Shown one piece after another: positions 19,801-27,687 of a stretch of 64,000 nt of DNA. This DNA is from Actinomycetota bacterium (GTDB lineage Bacteria > Actinomycetota > Acidimicrobiia > Acidimicrobiales > MedAcidi-G1). Each line of letters begins with the position of its first letter. Position 1 is the stretch's first letter. Both the position numbers and the translations under genes were made by a program. The stretch covers positions 1 through 64,000 of the forward strand of contig JABHCN010000013.1 in NCBI GenBank assembly GCA_018673475.1, in the 5' to 3' direction. The notes below the pieces were generated by a model that was given only the letters and a program-made list of their open reading frames with translations, was not told the DNA's origin and ran no database searches.

Positions 19801-20319
19801 GACGAGGCCCGCCGAATCCCGGCCACGGACCTCCAGCCTGTCAATCGCGGTGAGGGCCTGGTGGACCGAGAGCAGCACTGCACGGCCGGCCTCGCTGGGT
19901 GGCTGGCGCTCCGAGGCCAACGAAGCCACACCGGCATGAGCACCCAGCCGGTCACGGCGCAGCGACCATGCAGCGTCCCTCGCCCTCACCAGGGCGACGT
20001 TCGCCAGTTCCAGGTCGGCCCGCGCACCTTCAAGGACCTTCTCCATCCGAATGAGATGCTCAGAGACCTGTTCCAGAAGTGGATCCAGAAGCCCGATCAG
20101 AGAACCTCCGGCCTCCATCGCCGCCAGCCCGGAAACGCCGCCCAACAACTGATTGGCCATCTCGAGCTGGTCGGCCACCTCCGCCAGGCCAACTTCGTCG
20201 GGGGCGACCACCAACCCCCTGAGAAGGTCCAGAGCCCGACCAACGGGTCCGGTGACATCGGTGACCGTCGGTACCGGCCGAACTGACGGCCGCCTGAGGA
20301 CCGCGATAATGCCGCACAT
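16888..20319 (-). CDS. glmS: Enlarged glutamine-fructose-6-phosphate aminotransferase (GlmS-like, 1143 residues)
   Basis: GlmS makes glucosamine-6-phosphate from fructose-6-phosphate and glutamine; usual length is about 610-625. This protein starts MCGII with Cys2 as nucleophile, then has about 135 mostly helical residues (10-145) not found in canonical enzymes before RLEVRGRDSAG (161-171). HTRWASVG, NGDVDNH and TDTRV complete the glutaminase site. Two SIS domains follow: ISQSGTTTDTN with DVEMSVASTKAF, then LSELCYKSIAADA and EDKKHIDLSAEP, which keep the equivalents of E. coli Glu488 and His504. About 100 extra residues precede KHQAKTVTVG, matching the usual C-terminal AKSVTVE (Lys942 for Lys603). 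A further 197 residues (947-1143) with no recognised domain follow. Catalysis is probably intact. Confidence 0.88.
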   Translation of the reverse strand: MCGIIAVLRRPSVRPVPTVTDVTGPVGRALDLLRGLVVAPDEVGLAEVADQLEMANQLLGGVSGLAAMEAGGSLIGLLDPLLEQVSEHLIRMEKVLEGARADLELANVALVRARDAAWSLRRDRLGAHAGVASLASERQPPSEAGRAVLLSVHQALTAIDRLEVRGRDSAGLVVTVWDHGFDDVDLMGRDEDSLLRSGAVRRLPGGGFSFVVKAAAEIGELGDNTAAMRTALATDAVLTGLLVSPSVSGAVLGHTRWASVGLISEANAHPLDSTRADGLHSPLVLAVQNGDVDNHADLVASEDLSVASEITTDTRVVPALCASHLAADESEDEAFRRTVAAFEGSVAVAASMGGSPNRLWLALRGSGQALYIGVAEDAFIVASEPYGVVELTDTYLRMEGGAVSDGAGPVAGNGQIVGLDGSLAGDPAGIDRRSYDGRLLPVAEHEFVKAGITTRDIDRGDSPHYLIKEIGEAPASVRSTLRGRLVDVDGTSTVRLGERALGADLRADLAAGRIRRVTIIGQGTAAVAGEAVALSVAAEFTGSDMITEARAATELSGSGLRRDMSDTLIVAISQSGTTTDTNRTVDLVRARGARVLAIVNRRNSDLTDRADGVFYTSDGRDVEMSVASTKAFYAQVVAGILLAAALADAAGLPGADDRADLLDGLRDLPEAMVEVLALQEHIGNVADRYGPGRRHWAVVGTGANLIAAREIRIKLSELCYKSIAADATEDKKHIDLSAEPMVLVCATGMVGSTADDVAKEVAIYRAHKAAPIVVTDADPGLGRFPDALDVVTVPRVHPRLAFVLSTMVGHLFGYEAARSIDAQAAPLREAHAAIERLAAAGLTAGASAGPVEDLRLQLRPLASRFFDELRSGRLNGHLEASTAVRLAAQFRYATGDLPLESYQLEFGPVGTPALVLDDLAGALTQAIEELTRPIDAIKHQAKTVTVGISRTDEMLLTAGLVREVLDAGAPRDSLSYRTLRLLADLDAAVADVVGFTRYRVDGLEGSTPTVAIVDRGGISTGIESRSDRDPALRGTKHSVVVAREVLVTRGARDGRTIVLVPEVKDGQATGLTLLHVVLHDHLPPDDLRGVLHGYRNRYDEIRDAVCETETQLRDDRLADLPVEDLLVDPVGGIAGRLRGEGSS

Positions 20320-20441
20320 GCCCTGGTCCTCGCCCTTTCTCGCCTGATCAGCAGGCCTCGTTGGTCGTATCTGAACCGGTGGATCCGGATCCGTGGAGCG
20401 CCCTCCAGAGGCGCCCTCCGGCCAATTCTAGGACCGTTCGG
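20320..20441 (-). other. glmM-glmS intergenic leader
   Basis: A 122-base gap. Directly before the glmS ATG the minus strand carries AGGGCGAGGACCAGGGC, a purine-rich ribosome binding region. I see no convincing promoter pair, riboswitch or glmS ribozyme fold, so regulation of the enlarged glmS is not readable here. Confidence 0.4.
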
Positions 20442-21782
20442 TCAACTGCCCGCCGCGGCACCGGTCCCGGTGCCCGCATCAGCGTTCCTGACGGCCTCAC
20501 AGAGCCTCTCTGCCACGGACTCGGCAGTACCGGCGTCAACCGCCTCGACCATCACCCTCACCACAGGCTCGGTCCCCGAAGGTCTCACCAGCACACGCCC
20601 ATCCGAGCCGAGGCGACCCGCCTCCTCCTGGATCAGGTCTGCGACACCGGCCACAACGGCAGCACCGCTCCCCGACACCGGGATGCTCTCTAGGACCTGG
20701 GGCGTACGGCTCACCAACTCGGCAGCCATGTCTCCGATCGTGCGACCCGCCCTCACCACTGCATCAAGAACCTGAACTCCGGTCAACAGGCCGTCGCCTG
20801 TGGAGGCGAACTCGGGAAACACAATGTGGCCGGACTGCTCACCACCGAGAGACCAACCTCCATTGTCGAGCGCCTCAAGCACGTTGCGGTCCCCGACATC
20901 GGTTTCGTGAACCAGGATTTCGTGATCAGCGAGGCCACGGCGAAGGCCCAGGTTGGCCATAACGGTAACGACGACGGTCGACCCGGTTAACAGCCCCCTG
21001 CCGAGACGGTCAACCGCACAAATGGCCAACAGGTGGTCACCGTCCAACAGCGACCCATCGGAGGCCACAGCCACAACACGGTCACCGTCGCCATCAAACG
21101 CGAGGCCCGCGTCGGCACCCGACGAAACCACTGCATCCTGGAGGCTCTCGGGCCTCGTCGAACCGCACCTCTCGTTGATGTTGCGGCCGTCGGGAGAATC
21201 GTGGATAACGGTCACCTGGGCACCGAGCCTCGACAGAACCCCGCCGGCGCTCAAAGAGGTGGCACCGTTAGCGCAGTCGACAACGAGACGCATCCCGGTA
21301 AGGGCCCCAGGGGCAACTGAGCCCACAACCGAGTCGGCCCACCTTCGGTCCGCTACCTCGGCCCGGGAGTAGTTGCCGGTCGGGTCGAGCCGGGGGCGTC
21401 GGTGCCATACCTCCTGGATCGCTACCTGGGTCTCGTCACCCAGCTTGCGTCCACCCGCAGCAAACAGCTTCACACCGTTGTCCCACCAGGGATTGTGTGA
21501 AGCCGAGACCATTGCACCGGCAACAGAGTCCAGGGCAGCCACACAGGCCACGGCCGGAGTCGGCGCCATACCGAGCGAGACCACATCGACCCCACCGGCG
21601 ACGAAGCCCTCGGCGAGGGCATCCACGAGCTCGGGGCCGGACTCGCGTGGGTCGTGACCGACAACCACCCTGTCTGAGCCCAGGTGGCCGGCCGCTGCGA
21701 AACCCAGACCCCGCACCGAGGCCGCGTCGAGTTCGGTGCCTATCCGTCCACGGACCCCGTCGGTTCCGAAACTGAGATCCAT
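20442..21782 (-). CDS. glmM: Phosphoglucosamine mutase
   Basis: Converts glucosamine-6-phosphate to glucosamine-1-phosphate for UDP-GlcNAc and peptidoglycan. The 446-residue protein has the phosphoserine motif MVSASHNPWWDNGVKLF, the metal-binding loop AFDGDGDRVVAV, the sugar-binding GGEQSGHI and the phosphate-binding RPSGTEPVVRV. It directly precedes glmS, so consecutive steps of one pathway are co-located, as in Mycobacterium. Confidence 0.97.
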   Translation of the reverse strand: MDLSFGTDGVRGRIGTELDAASVRGLGFAAAGHLGSDRVVVGHDPRESGPELVDALAEGFVAGGVDVVSLGMAPTPAVACVAALDSVAGAMVSASHNPWWDNGVKLFAAGGRKLGDETQVAIQEVWHRRPRLDPTGNYSRAEVADRRWADSVVGSVAPGALTGMRLVVDCANGATSLSAGGVLSRLGAQVTVIHDSPDGRNINERCGSTRPESLQDAVVSSGADAGLAFDGDGDRVVAVASDGSLLDGDHLLAICAVDRLGRGLLTGSTVVVTVMANLGLRRGLADHEILVHETDVGDRNVLEALDNGGWSLGGEQSGHIVFPEFASTGDGLLTGVQVLDAVVRAGRTIGDMAAELVSRTPQVLESIPVSGSGAAVVAGVADLIQEEAGRLGSDGRVLVRPSGTEPVVRVMVEAVDAGTAESVAERLCEAVRNADAGTGTGAAAGS

Positions 21783-21825
21783 ATCTGAAGACTACGGGCC
21801 GGGCCAGAGCCGGACCCCGCGGGGC

Positions 21826-22218
21826 TCAGCGCTTGCTGTACTGCGGAGCCTTGCGGGCCTTCTTGAGGCCGTACTTCTTGGATTCCTTCTTACGGTCATC
21901 GCGGGTGAGGAACCCGGCTTCCTTCAGTGCAGGACGCCTCTCGGACTCGAGAGCCTCAAGGGCCCTGGCGATTCCGAGGCGAAGGGCTCCAGCCTGACCG
22001 CTGATACCACCACCGTGCAGGGTCGCGTCGATGTCGTATACACCCTCTGTGGCGGTGACCCGAAAGGGCTCCATGAACACGAGGCGGTGGCTCTCAGAAG
22101 GGAAGTAGTCGACGACAGGACGCCCGTTGACCGTCACCGTGCCGGTCCCCTCGCGAAGGCGTACACGTGCTACGGACCTCTTGCGACGGCCTGTGGTCTG
22201 GATGATCGGCTTTGACAT
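21826..22218 (-). CDS. rpsI: 30S ribosomal protein S9
   Basis: 130 residues of the small-subunit head near the P site. [18 protein letters not shown] is the N-terminal signature and the C terminus [12 protein letters not shown] is the basic tail that contacts P-site tRNA. It lies 14 bases after rplM, forming the universal rplM-rpsI pair. glmM follows after 43 bases. Confidence 0.97.
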   Translation of the reverse strand: MSKPIIQTTGRRKRSVARVRLREGTGTVTVNGRPVVDYFPSESHRLVFMEPFRVTATEGVYDIDATLHGGGISGQAGALRLGIARALEALESERRPALKEAGFLTRDDRKKESKKYGLKKARKAPQYSKR

Positions 22219-22232
22219 CAGCTGTTCCTCGG

Positions 22233-22685
22233 TCAGGCCCTACGGGCCCGGGTGTGTTCGAGGGCCAGCGGCTGCGGCTGCTGTGCCCCATGGGGATGTT
22301 CGGCGCCGCGGTAGACCTTCAACTTCTTGAGCATCTGGCGACCGAGACGGTTACGGGGAAGCATGCCCCTGATGGTGCGACGGAGGGCCTCTTCGGGCTT
22401 GTCGGCCAGAAACTGCCCATAGGTACGGGAGCGGAGACCACCCGGATAGCCGGAGTGGTCGTAGACGTTCTTGTCGGACTCCTTGGCACCTGTCAGAACC
22501 ACCTTGCCGGCGTTCACGATGACGACGTGGTCGCCTGTGTCGACATGGGGGGTAAAGGTGGGCTTGTGCTTGCCGCGGAGAACCGAAGCCACCTCGGAGG
22601 CGAGGCGACCGAGTACCAGGCCGTCAGCGTCGACGACGTGCCACGCACGCTCAATCTCGCCTGCCTTGGGTGTATAGGTGGACAC
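22233..22685 (-). CDS. rplM: 50S ribosomal protein L13
   Basis: An early-assembling large-subunit protein. Start at GTG 22685 with GAGGA six bases upstream gives 150 residues (family about 145); the open frame further upstream is not conserved. Core motifs [35 protein letters not shown] and [20 protein letters not shown] are complete. It leads rpsI, with a candidate promoter about 108 bases upstream. Confidence 0.96.
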   Translation of the reverse strand: MSTYTPKAGEIERAWHVVDADGLVLGRLASEVASVLRGKHKPTFTPHVDTGDHVVIVNAGKVVLTGAKESDKNVYDHSGYPGGLRSRTYGQFLADKPEEALRRTIRGMLPRNRLGRQMLKKLKVYRGAEHPHGAQQPQPLALEHTRARRA

Positions 22686-22792
22686 GGGTGTTCCTCTCGA
22701 ATGTGTAGTCGTGAAGCCCGGTTCCGGGTCACGGCCCGGTCCGGATGCAGGCAACCGGGATAGGCCCCGATCACCACATGGACCGGGGGTAA

Positions 22793-22821
22793 AGGCTATG
22801 CCCGACACCCCCTCCCGGCAA
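22793..22821 (-). promoter_or_regulatory. Candidate rplM-rpsI promoter
   Basis: On the minus strand TTGCCG, 17 bases, TAGCCT. The -10 hexamer is the same as that proposed for rpoB (52704-52709). The transcript would have a leader of about 100 bases containing short GC-rich hairpins, where autoregulation by L13 could act. Confidence 0.4.
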
Positions 22822-22847
22822 CCCGCCGGGCGTGGCACAGGGTCGGA

Positions 22848-23606
22848 TCAACCCACCGGATAACGAACAGACCATAGGGACAGGCCCTGAGGTGGAGCCG
22901 GCTTGCCTGCAGCCTGACGGTCAAGTGCTGCGAGCACCGCCGACATCCCCGTAACCGGGAGCCAACCGGCCCCGATCGGCACCAGAACCCCGACTATCGA
23001 TCTCACCATCTGGTGGCAGAAGGCCGACGCCGTGATCTCGAAAACCAGGATGTCGTCGGCCGGACCGCTCCATTCGGCTGCCTCTATCCGTCTGACCATC
23101 ATCTTGGCGCTCTCGCTGAGTGGGTTCTTGCGCCGCCTGCAGAAAGAGGTGAAGTCATGCTCACCGATCAGGTCACCACACGCCGTGTTCATCGCCGACA
23201 CGTCAAGAGGATCAGGAACGTGCCAGGTCGTTGGCGACAGGAGGGGATCTGGAAAGGGACGGTTCAGAACGCGGTAACGGTAGGTCCGACCGGTTGCGTT
23301 GAAACGGGCATCAAAGTCATCGTCGGCCGACTCGAGGGTCGACATGACGATCGAAGGAGCACATAGGCGGTTCACCGACCGGCGCAACTTCGCAAGGTCG
23401 ACATCGTCTGGAACGTCAAAGCTGAGCACCTGCCCCGCAGCGTGAACACCACGGTCCGTGCGGCCGGCACAGGTCACGACAACCTCGGACCCGACGACCC
23501 GGGACAGGACTGCCTCAAGGTCACCTGCGATGGTGCGCACATCCCTGTTCACGGCAAACCCGTGGAACGGTGCCCCGTCGTATGCGATCTCTGCCCGGAC
23601 CCGCAC
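22848..23606 (-). CDS. truA: tRNA pseudouridine synthase A
   Basis: Makes pseudouridine at positions 38-40 in the anticodon arm of many tRNAs. The 252-residue protein has YDGAPFHGFAVN, the catalytic aspartate in CAGRTDRGVHAAGQVLSFD, RFNATGRTYRYRVLN and the C-terminal SAFCHQMVRSIVGVLVPIG. It follows rplQ after 37 bases, the standard actinobacterial rpoA-rplQ-truA order. Confidence 0.96.
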   Translation of the reverse strand: MRVRAEIAYDGAPFHGFAVNRDVRTIAGDLEAVLSRVVGSEVVVTCAGRTDRGVHAAGQVLSFDVPDDVDLAKLRRSVNRLCAPSIVMSTLESADDDFDARFNATGRTYRYRVLNRPFPDPLLSPTTWHVPDPLDVSAMNTACGDLIGEHDFTSFCRRRKNPLSESAKMMVRRIEAAEWSGPADDILVFEITASAFCHQMVRSIVGVLVPIGAGWLPVTGMSAVLAALDRQAAGKPAPPQGLSLWSVRYPVG

Positions 23607-23643
23607 GACTACCTGGCCGGACTACCTGGGTGGCTGGAAAAGA

Positions 23644-23997
23644 TCAGACCAGTTCGATGCGGGCCATCGGGGCATTGTCACCGCTGCGTGGACCCACCTT
23701 GAGGATCCTCGTGTAACCACCCGGCCGGTCCTCGTAGCGGGGGCCGATCTCGTCGAACAACTTTGCAGCCATCTCGCGGTCACGCAGGAACGACACCACC
23801 TGACGGTGGTTGTGCAGGCCACCCTTGCGGGCCTTGGTGATCATCTTCTCGGCGATCGGACGCAGGGCCTTGGCCTTGGCCTCGGTAGTCGTAATCGCCT
23901 CGGCGGCAATCAACGAGGCAACCAGGTTGGCCATCATCGACTTCTGGTGCGCAGAGCTGCCGCCGAAACGGCGACCCTTCCTGGGGGTTGCAGGCAT
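23644..23997 (-). CDS. rplQ: 50S ribosomal protein L17
   Basis: 117 residues lining the peptide exit tunnel mouth. [20 protein letters not shown] and the central [18 protein letters not shown] are family motifs, and the length is close to the E. coli protein. It follows rpoA by 4 bases, so the two are probably translationally coupled. Confidence 0.96.
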   Translation of the reverse strand: MPATPRKGRRFGGSSAHQKSMMANLVASLIAAEAITTTEAKAKALRPIAEKMITKARKGGLHNHRQVVSFLRDREMAAKLFDEIGPRYEDRPGGYTRILKVGPRSGDNAPMARIELV

Positions 23998-24001
23998 GGT
24001 C

Positions 24002-24940
24002 TCAGCCCCGAACCCGCAGGGACAGACCCCGCTCGTCCAACTTCTCGATTACCTCGTCGAGGGACTTCTGACCGAAGTTGGTTACAGCCAGGAGGTCATC
24101 CTCGGACTTCTCGAGCAGCTGACCGATGGTGTCGACCTGGGCCCGCTTGAGACAGTTCCGGGGACGCTCGGAAAGGTCGAGGTCCTCAATTGGGAGAGCC
24201 ATGTCTGGGGAACCCACGATTGTCGACTCGGCCTCGCCGAGCTCAAGACCCTGGGGCTCGTCGCTCATGTTCTCGACCAGCTTGATCAGGGACCCCAGCG
24301 TGGCGCCAGCCGAAGCCAGGGCCTCCCTGGGGGAGATGGTTCCGTCGGTCTCAATGTCGAGCACGAGCCTGTCGTAGTCACTCGACTGCTCGACCCTGGT
24401 GGGTGAGACGTCGAAGGCGACCCGGCGGACCGGTGAGAAGAGGGCATCGACAAGAATGACCCCGATGACCGGCTCCCCGCCGACACGCTCGGCAGGCAGG
24501 AATCCACGACCACGCTCGATCGTCAACTCGAAGGCCAGACGGCCCTTGGAGTTCAACGTCGCCAGGTGCAGATCGGGGTTCACAATCTCGACATCGTCGT
24601 TGGTGGCCAGCACCTCGGCGGTGACATCGGCGGCACCACGGACATCGGCACGGAGGGTCACGGGCTCATCGCTGTGGCAGCGGACCTCGAGGTCCTTCAG
24701 GTTCAAGATGATGTCGGTGATGTCCTCGACGACACCATCGATCGTGCCGAACTCATGGAGCGCATCGTCAAAGCGAACCTGTGTGACAGCCGCGCCCGGG
24801 ATGGACGACAGCAGGGTGCGGCGCAGGGAGTTGCCGAGGGTGTGGCCGAAACCCGGCTCGAGCGGACCCACAGCAAACTGCTGGCGGTTCCCATCTTGTT
24901 CGGTTTCGACCTCAACGGTCGGACGCTGAATGACCAGCAT
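24002..24940 (-). CDS. rpoA: RNA polymerase subunit alpha
   Basis: The 312-residue assembly scaffold of RNA polymerase. Start at ATG 24940, with AAGGTGG upstream, gives [12 protein letters not shown] as in other actinobacteria. The N-terminal dimerisation domain has [20 protein letters not shown]; the C-terminal DNA- and activator-binding domain has [21 protein letters not shown] 141-base gap separates it from rpsD, with a 7-bp hairpin at 24956-24971 just before its ribosome binding site. Confidence 0.97.
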   Translation of the reverse strand: MLVIQRPTVEVETEQDGNRQQFAVGPLEPGFGHTLGNSLRRTLLSSIPGAAVTQVRFDDALHEFGTIDGVVEDITDIILNLKDLEVRCHSDEPVTLRADVRGAADVTAEVLATNDDVEIVNPDLHLATLNSKGRLAFELTIERGRGFLPAERVGGEPVIGVILVDALFSPVRRVAFDVSPTRVEQSSDYDRLVLDIETDGTISPREALASAGATLGSLIKLVENMSDEPQGLELGEAESTIVGSPDMALPIEDLDLSERPRNCLKRAQVDTIGQLLEKSEDDLLAVTNFGQKSLDEVIEKLDERGLSLRVRG

Positions 24941-24955
24941 GGCTATCCACCTTCT

Positions 24956-24971
24956 CGCTGCGCTCGCAGCG
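24956..24971 (-). other. Leader hairpin before rpoA
   Basis: A perfect 7-bp inverted repeat (24956-24962 with 24965-24971) separated by two bases ends within about 8 bases of the rpoA ribosome binding site on the minus strand. A two-base loop is too tight, so the real loop would open to four or more. It could affect rpoA translation; this is inference. Confidence 0.35.
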
Positions 24972-25081
24972 TTTCCTGGTACCGGCTCCCGGAGGAACCC
25001 GACCAACTGTCTGTGTTGTTCGAATCGTCTGTCTGCAGGTCCCGGGCTGGCCAGTGAAGCCGCGCCGGAGGCCCCTGTCGG

Positions 25082-25699
25082 TTACTTGCTGTAGAGCTCA
25101 ACCACGAGTTGTTCCCGGAGCGGGATGTCGATCTGGTCACGGAGAGGTAGTTCCTTCACGGTGACCTCGTGACCGCCGTCGGCGACCTCGAGCCATGCCG
25201 GAGCCTGACGGTCGAGAACGTCCACGTTCCACTGCACCACGACCATGTTCCTGGCCTTGTCACGCAGGGCCACGACCTGGTCCTTCTTGACACGGAAGCT
25301 GGGGATGTCGACACGACGTCCATCGACGTTGACGTGGCCATGGTTGACCATCTGGCGGGCCTGCGGTCGGGTCGCTGCCATGCCGGCCCTGTAGACGACG
25401 TTGTCGAGGCGCAACTCGAGGAACCTGAGCAGGTTGTCGCCGGTGACACCGTCGCGACGATTGGCCTCGTCGTAGAGGCGCCTGAACTGTCGCTCTGTCA
25501 GACCGTACGAGAACCTGGCTTTCTGCTTCTCCTGAAGCTGGGCCAGATACTCGGAAGGGTTTCCGCGGCGACGGGTGCGACCGTGCTCGCCTGGCGGGTA
25601 GGGGCGCTTGTCGAGGGCAACGGTTTCACCCTTGGTCCCGAAGATGTTCGTGCCCAGGCGACGCGAAATACGCGCCCTGGGACCCGTGTAACGCGACAT
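25082..25699 (-). CDS. rpsD: 30S ribosomal protein S4
   Basis: 205 residues from ATG 25699, which overlaps the stop of rpsK by one base (TGATG). S4 nucleates small-subunit assembly on the 5' domain of 16S r[38 protein letters not shown] and the S4 RNA-binding domain [20 protein letters not shown] are intact. There are no N-terminal zinc cysteines, so this is the cysteine-free form. Confidence 0.96.
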   Translation of the reverse strand: MSRYTGPRARISRRLGTNIFGTKGETVALDKRPYPPGEHGRTRRRGNPSEYLAQLQEKQKARFSYGLTERQFRRLYDEANRRDGVTGDNLLRFLELRLDNVVYRAGMAATRPQARQMVNHGHVNVDGRRVDIPSFRVKKDQVVALRDKARNMVVVQWNVDVLDRQAPAWLEVADGGHEVTVKELPLRDQIDIPLREQLVVELYSK

Positions 25700-26097
25700 C
25701 AGACCCTCCGCCGCTTGGGGGGGCGGCAACCGTTGTGGGGGATCGGGGTGACATCTTTGATGCCGGTCACCTCTATGCCCGTGTTCTGGATAGTGCGGAT
25801 GGCTGTCTCGCGACCCGACCCGGGCCCCCTGACAACCACATCAACCTTTCGGACCCCGTGCTCCATGGCCTGCCGGGCACACTGCTCGGCGGCCATCTGG
25901 GCGGCGAAGGGTGTCGACTTACGGGAGCCCTTGAAGCCCACGTTGCCGGCAGTTGCCCAGGCAAGGGTGTTGCCCCCCTGGTCGGTGATGGTGATGATCG
26001 TGTTGTTGAAGGAACTCTTGATGTGCGCAACGCCGTGTGGGACGTTCTTGCGCTCCTTCTTACGGGGACGACGGCCCCCTGCTGACGGTTTTGCCAT
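25699..26097 (-). CDS. rpsK: 30S ribosomal protein S11
   Basis: 132 residues on the small-subunit platform near the E site. The motifs [36 protein letters not shown] and the C-terminal [16 protein letters not shown] are typical. It shares single bases with the stop of rpsM and the start of rpsD, showing tight coupling of rpsM-rpsK-rpsD. Confidence 0.97.
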   Translation of the reverse strand: MAKPSAGGRRPRKKERKNVPHGVAHIKSSFNNTIITITDQGGNTLAWATAGNVGFKGSRKSTPFAAQMAAEQCARQAMEHGVRKVDVVVRGPGSGRETAIRTIQNTGIEVTGIKDVTPIPHNGCRPPKRRRV

Positions 26098-26474
26098 TAC
26101 TTCACTGCCTGCTTCTTGTTGGCGACTGTCTTACGGGGACCCTTGCGTGTCCGGGCGTTCGTGTGGGTGCGCTGCCCGCGGACCGGAAGCCCACGGCGGT
26201 GGCGTAGACCCTGATAGCAGCCGATGTCCATCTTGCGCTTGATGTTCTGGGAGACCTCTCGTCTCAGGTCGCCCTCGACCTTGAGTTGCTGGTCGACGAA
26301 GGCCCTGATGTGGGTGATCTCCTCGTCGGTGAGGTCCCTTACACGTGTCGACGGGTTGACCCCGGCACCCTCGCACACCAGACCTGCAGTGGTGCGGCCG
26401 ATGCCGTGGATGTAGGTGAGAGCGATCAACACCCGCTTTTCGCGGGGGACGTCGACGCCGGAAATTCGTGCCAT
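26097..26474 (-). CDS. rpsM: 30S ribosomal protein S13
   Basis: 125 residues of the small-subunit head that contact the large subunit and P-site t[23 protein letters not shown] and [20 protein letters not shown] are signatures and the basic C-terminal tail is present. It follows rpmJ by 13 bases and its stop overlaps the rpsK start (TAATG). Confidence 0.97.
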   Translation of the reverse strand: MARISGVDVPREKRVLIALTYIHGIGRTTAGLVCEGAGVNPSTRVRDLTDEEITHIRAFVDQQLKVEGDLRREVSQNIKRKMDIGCYQGLRHRRGLPVRGQRTHTNARTRKGPRKTVANKKQAVK

Positions 26475-26487
26475 GTGGTGTGTTCCC

Positions 26488-26601
26488 CTAACCTTGGCGC
26501 TGCTTGTGACGCGGGTTGCTGCAGATCACCTGCACGCGACCGTGGCGCCGGATGACCCGGCACTTCTCGCACATCCGCTTTACGCTTGTTCGGACCTTCA
26601 T
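26488..26601 (-). CDS. rpmJ: 50S ribosomal protein L36
   Basis: A 37-residue zinc-ribbon protein read directly from the DNA. It starts [20 protein letters not shown] and ends NPRHKQRQG. The zinc ligands Cys11, Cys14, Cys27 and His32 are all present, so this is the zinc-binding paralogue. It sits between infA and rpsM, its usual alpha-operon position, and binds 23S rRNA near the base of the L7/L12 stalk. Confidence 0.96.
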   Translation of the reverse strand: MKVRTSVKRMCEKCRVIRRHGRVQVICSNPRHKQRQG

Positions 26602-26655
26602 AGTCTTCTCATTCGATCTTCGTGTCGGCCGGTCGGATCGACCGGCCGGTGTTGG

Positions 26656-26886
26656 CTACTTGTAGCGGTAGGTGATGCGTCCCCGCTGGAGGTCGTAGGG
26701 AGTCAACTCGACCTGGACACGATCGCCCGGCAGGATCCGGATGTAGTGCATCCGCATCTTGCCGGAGATATGGGCCAACACGTTGTGGCCGTTCTCCAAC
26801 TCGACACGGAACATGGCGTTGGGCAACGGCTCCAACACCGTGCCCTCCATCACGATCGCGTCTTCCTTGGACTTCGTCAGGGTCAT
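26656..26886 (-). CDS. infA: Translation initiation factor IF-1
   Basis: 76 residues from ATG 26886 ([15 protein letters not shown]); the longer upstream frame is not conserved. The OB-fold segment [20 protein letters not shown] and the nearly invariant [18 protein letters not shown] are complete, ending [11 protein letters not shown]-1 binds the A site of the 30S subunit during initiation. A promoter-like pair lies about 140 bases upstream, so infA probably heads the alpha-operon transcript (infA-rpmJ-rpsM-rpsK-rpsD). Confidence 0.96.
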   Translation of the reverse strand: MTLTKSKEDAIVMEGTVLEPLPNAMFRVELENGHNVLAHISGKMRMHYIRILPGDRVQVELTPYDLQRGRITYRYK

Positions 26887-27026
26887 GCTCCCAGTTGTGT
26901 TCTTATGCTTAAATGTTTCGGTCTGACCGTCTTGGAAACGCCGTTGGCGCACCAGACGATCAAGGTCATTCGTACCCGAATGCCCACCAGCGACGCGGGC
27001 AACAGCCCGGCCGAGGCCGAGGGACA

Positions 27027-27055
27027 ACGCTATCGCAGGCCCCAGAAGGGTCCAA
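27027..27055 (-). promoter_or_regulatory. Candidate infA promoter
   Basis: On the minus strand TTGGAC, 17 bases, TAGCGT, in the 201-base gap between adk and infA. A small hairpin (CATTCG, 4-base loop, CGAATG) lies in the predicted leader. No coding capacity was seen in the gap. Confidence 0.4.
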
Positions 27056-27087
27056 CCCGCCGACCCGGCCCAGCCAGAAACTGTCCG

Positions 27088-27660
27088 TCATGCCAGAATC
27101 CCGTCAACAATGGTGCACAGCCGACCAAAGACCTCATCCTCGCTACCCAGGCCGTCCACCACCCTCAACATGCCGCGGTCCTCGAACCACGAGAGCAGGG
27201 GCGCTGTCTCCGACTCGTAGAGGTCCAGACGGAGGCGGATCGCCTCCTCGGTGTCGTCGACACGGCCACGCTCCAACATCCGACCGATTACCACGTCGAC
27301 CGGTACGTCCAGGTTGAGCGCACCGGCCAGTGGTGTTCCAACCGAGCCCAGGATGCCCTCGAGCGCCTGAGCCTGAACCGGGGTCCGGGGAAAGCCGTCG
27401 AGGATCACACCGTGTTCGACCACGTCTGGCATCGCCAGCCTCTCGGCCACGATCCCGTTCACCACCTCGTCGGGAACGAGGTTCCCGGCATCCATAACTG
27501 CCTGGGCCTCCCGGCCGAGCTCGGTACCGGACGCCACAGCGGAGCGCAGCATGTCACCGGTCGAGACGTGGACCATGCCGTAGGCCTCCACCAGACGTAC
27601 GCACTGGGTGCCCTTACCGGAGCCCTGACGGCCCAGGATCACCAGGTGGACTGCAGCCAC
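27088..27660 (-). CDS. adk: Adenylate kinase, short form
   Basis: Balances AMP, ADP and ATP. GTG 27660 gives a 190-residue protein starting three residues before the family N terminus; a TTG at 27678 would add six more. The P-loop is ILGRQGSGKGTQ, and VSTGDMLRSAV and GVILDGFPRTP bind AMP. After LERGRVDD the protein goes straight to EEAIRLRLDLYE, so the zinc-type LID insertion is absent, as in the short actinobacterial enzymes. It follows secY by 27 bases. No map gene follows, unlike the common secY-adk-map-infA order. Confidence 0.94.
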   Translation of the reverse strand: MAAVHLVILGRQGSGKGTQCVRLVEAYGMVHVSTGDMLRSAVASGTELGREAQAVMDAGNLVPDEVVNGIVAERLAMPDVVEHGVILDGFPRTPVQAQALEGILGSVGTPLAGALNLDVPVDVVIGRMLERGRVDDTEEAIRLRLDLYESETAPLLSWFEDRGMLRVVDGLGSEDEVFGRLCTIVDGILA

Positions 27661-27687
27661 GATGTCAGATCCCGCCAACCACAGGGG

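Noticed and set aside
20320-20441. A glmS ribozyme or riboswitch before glmS
   Set aside because: Only 122 bases with no recognisable core; glmS ribozymes are a feature of Firmicutes and related groups.
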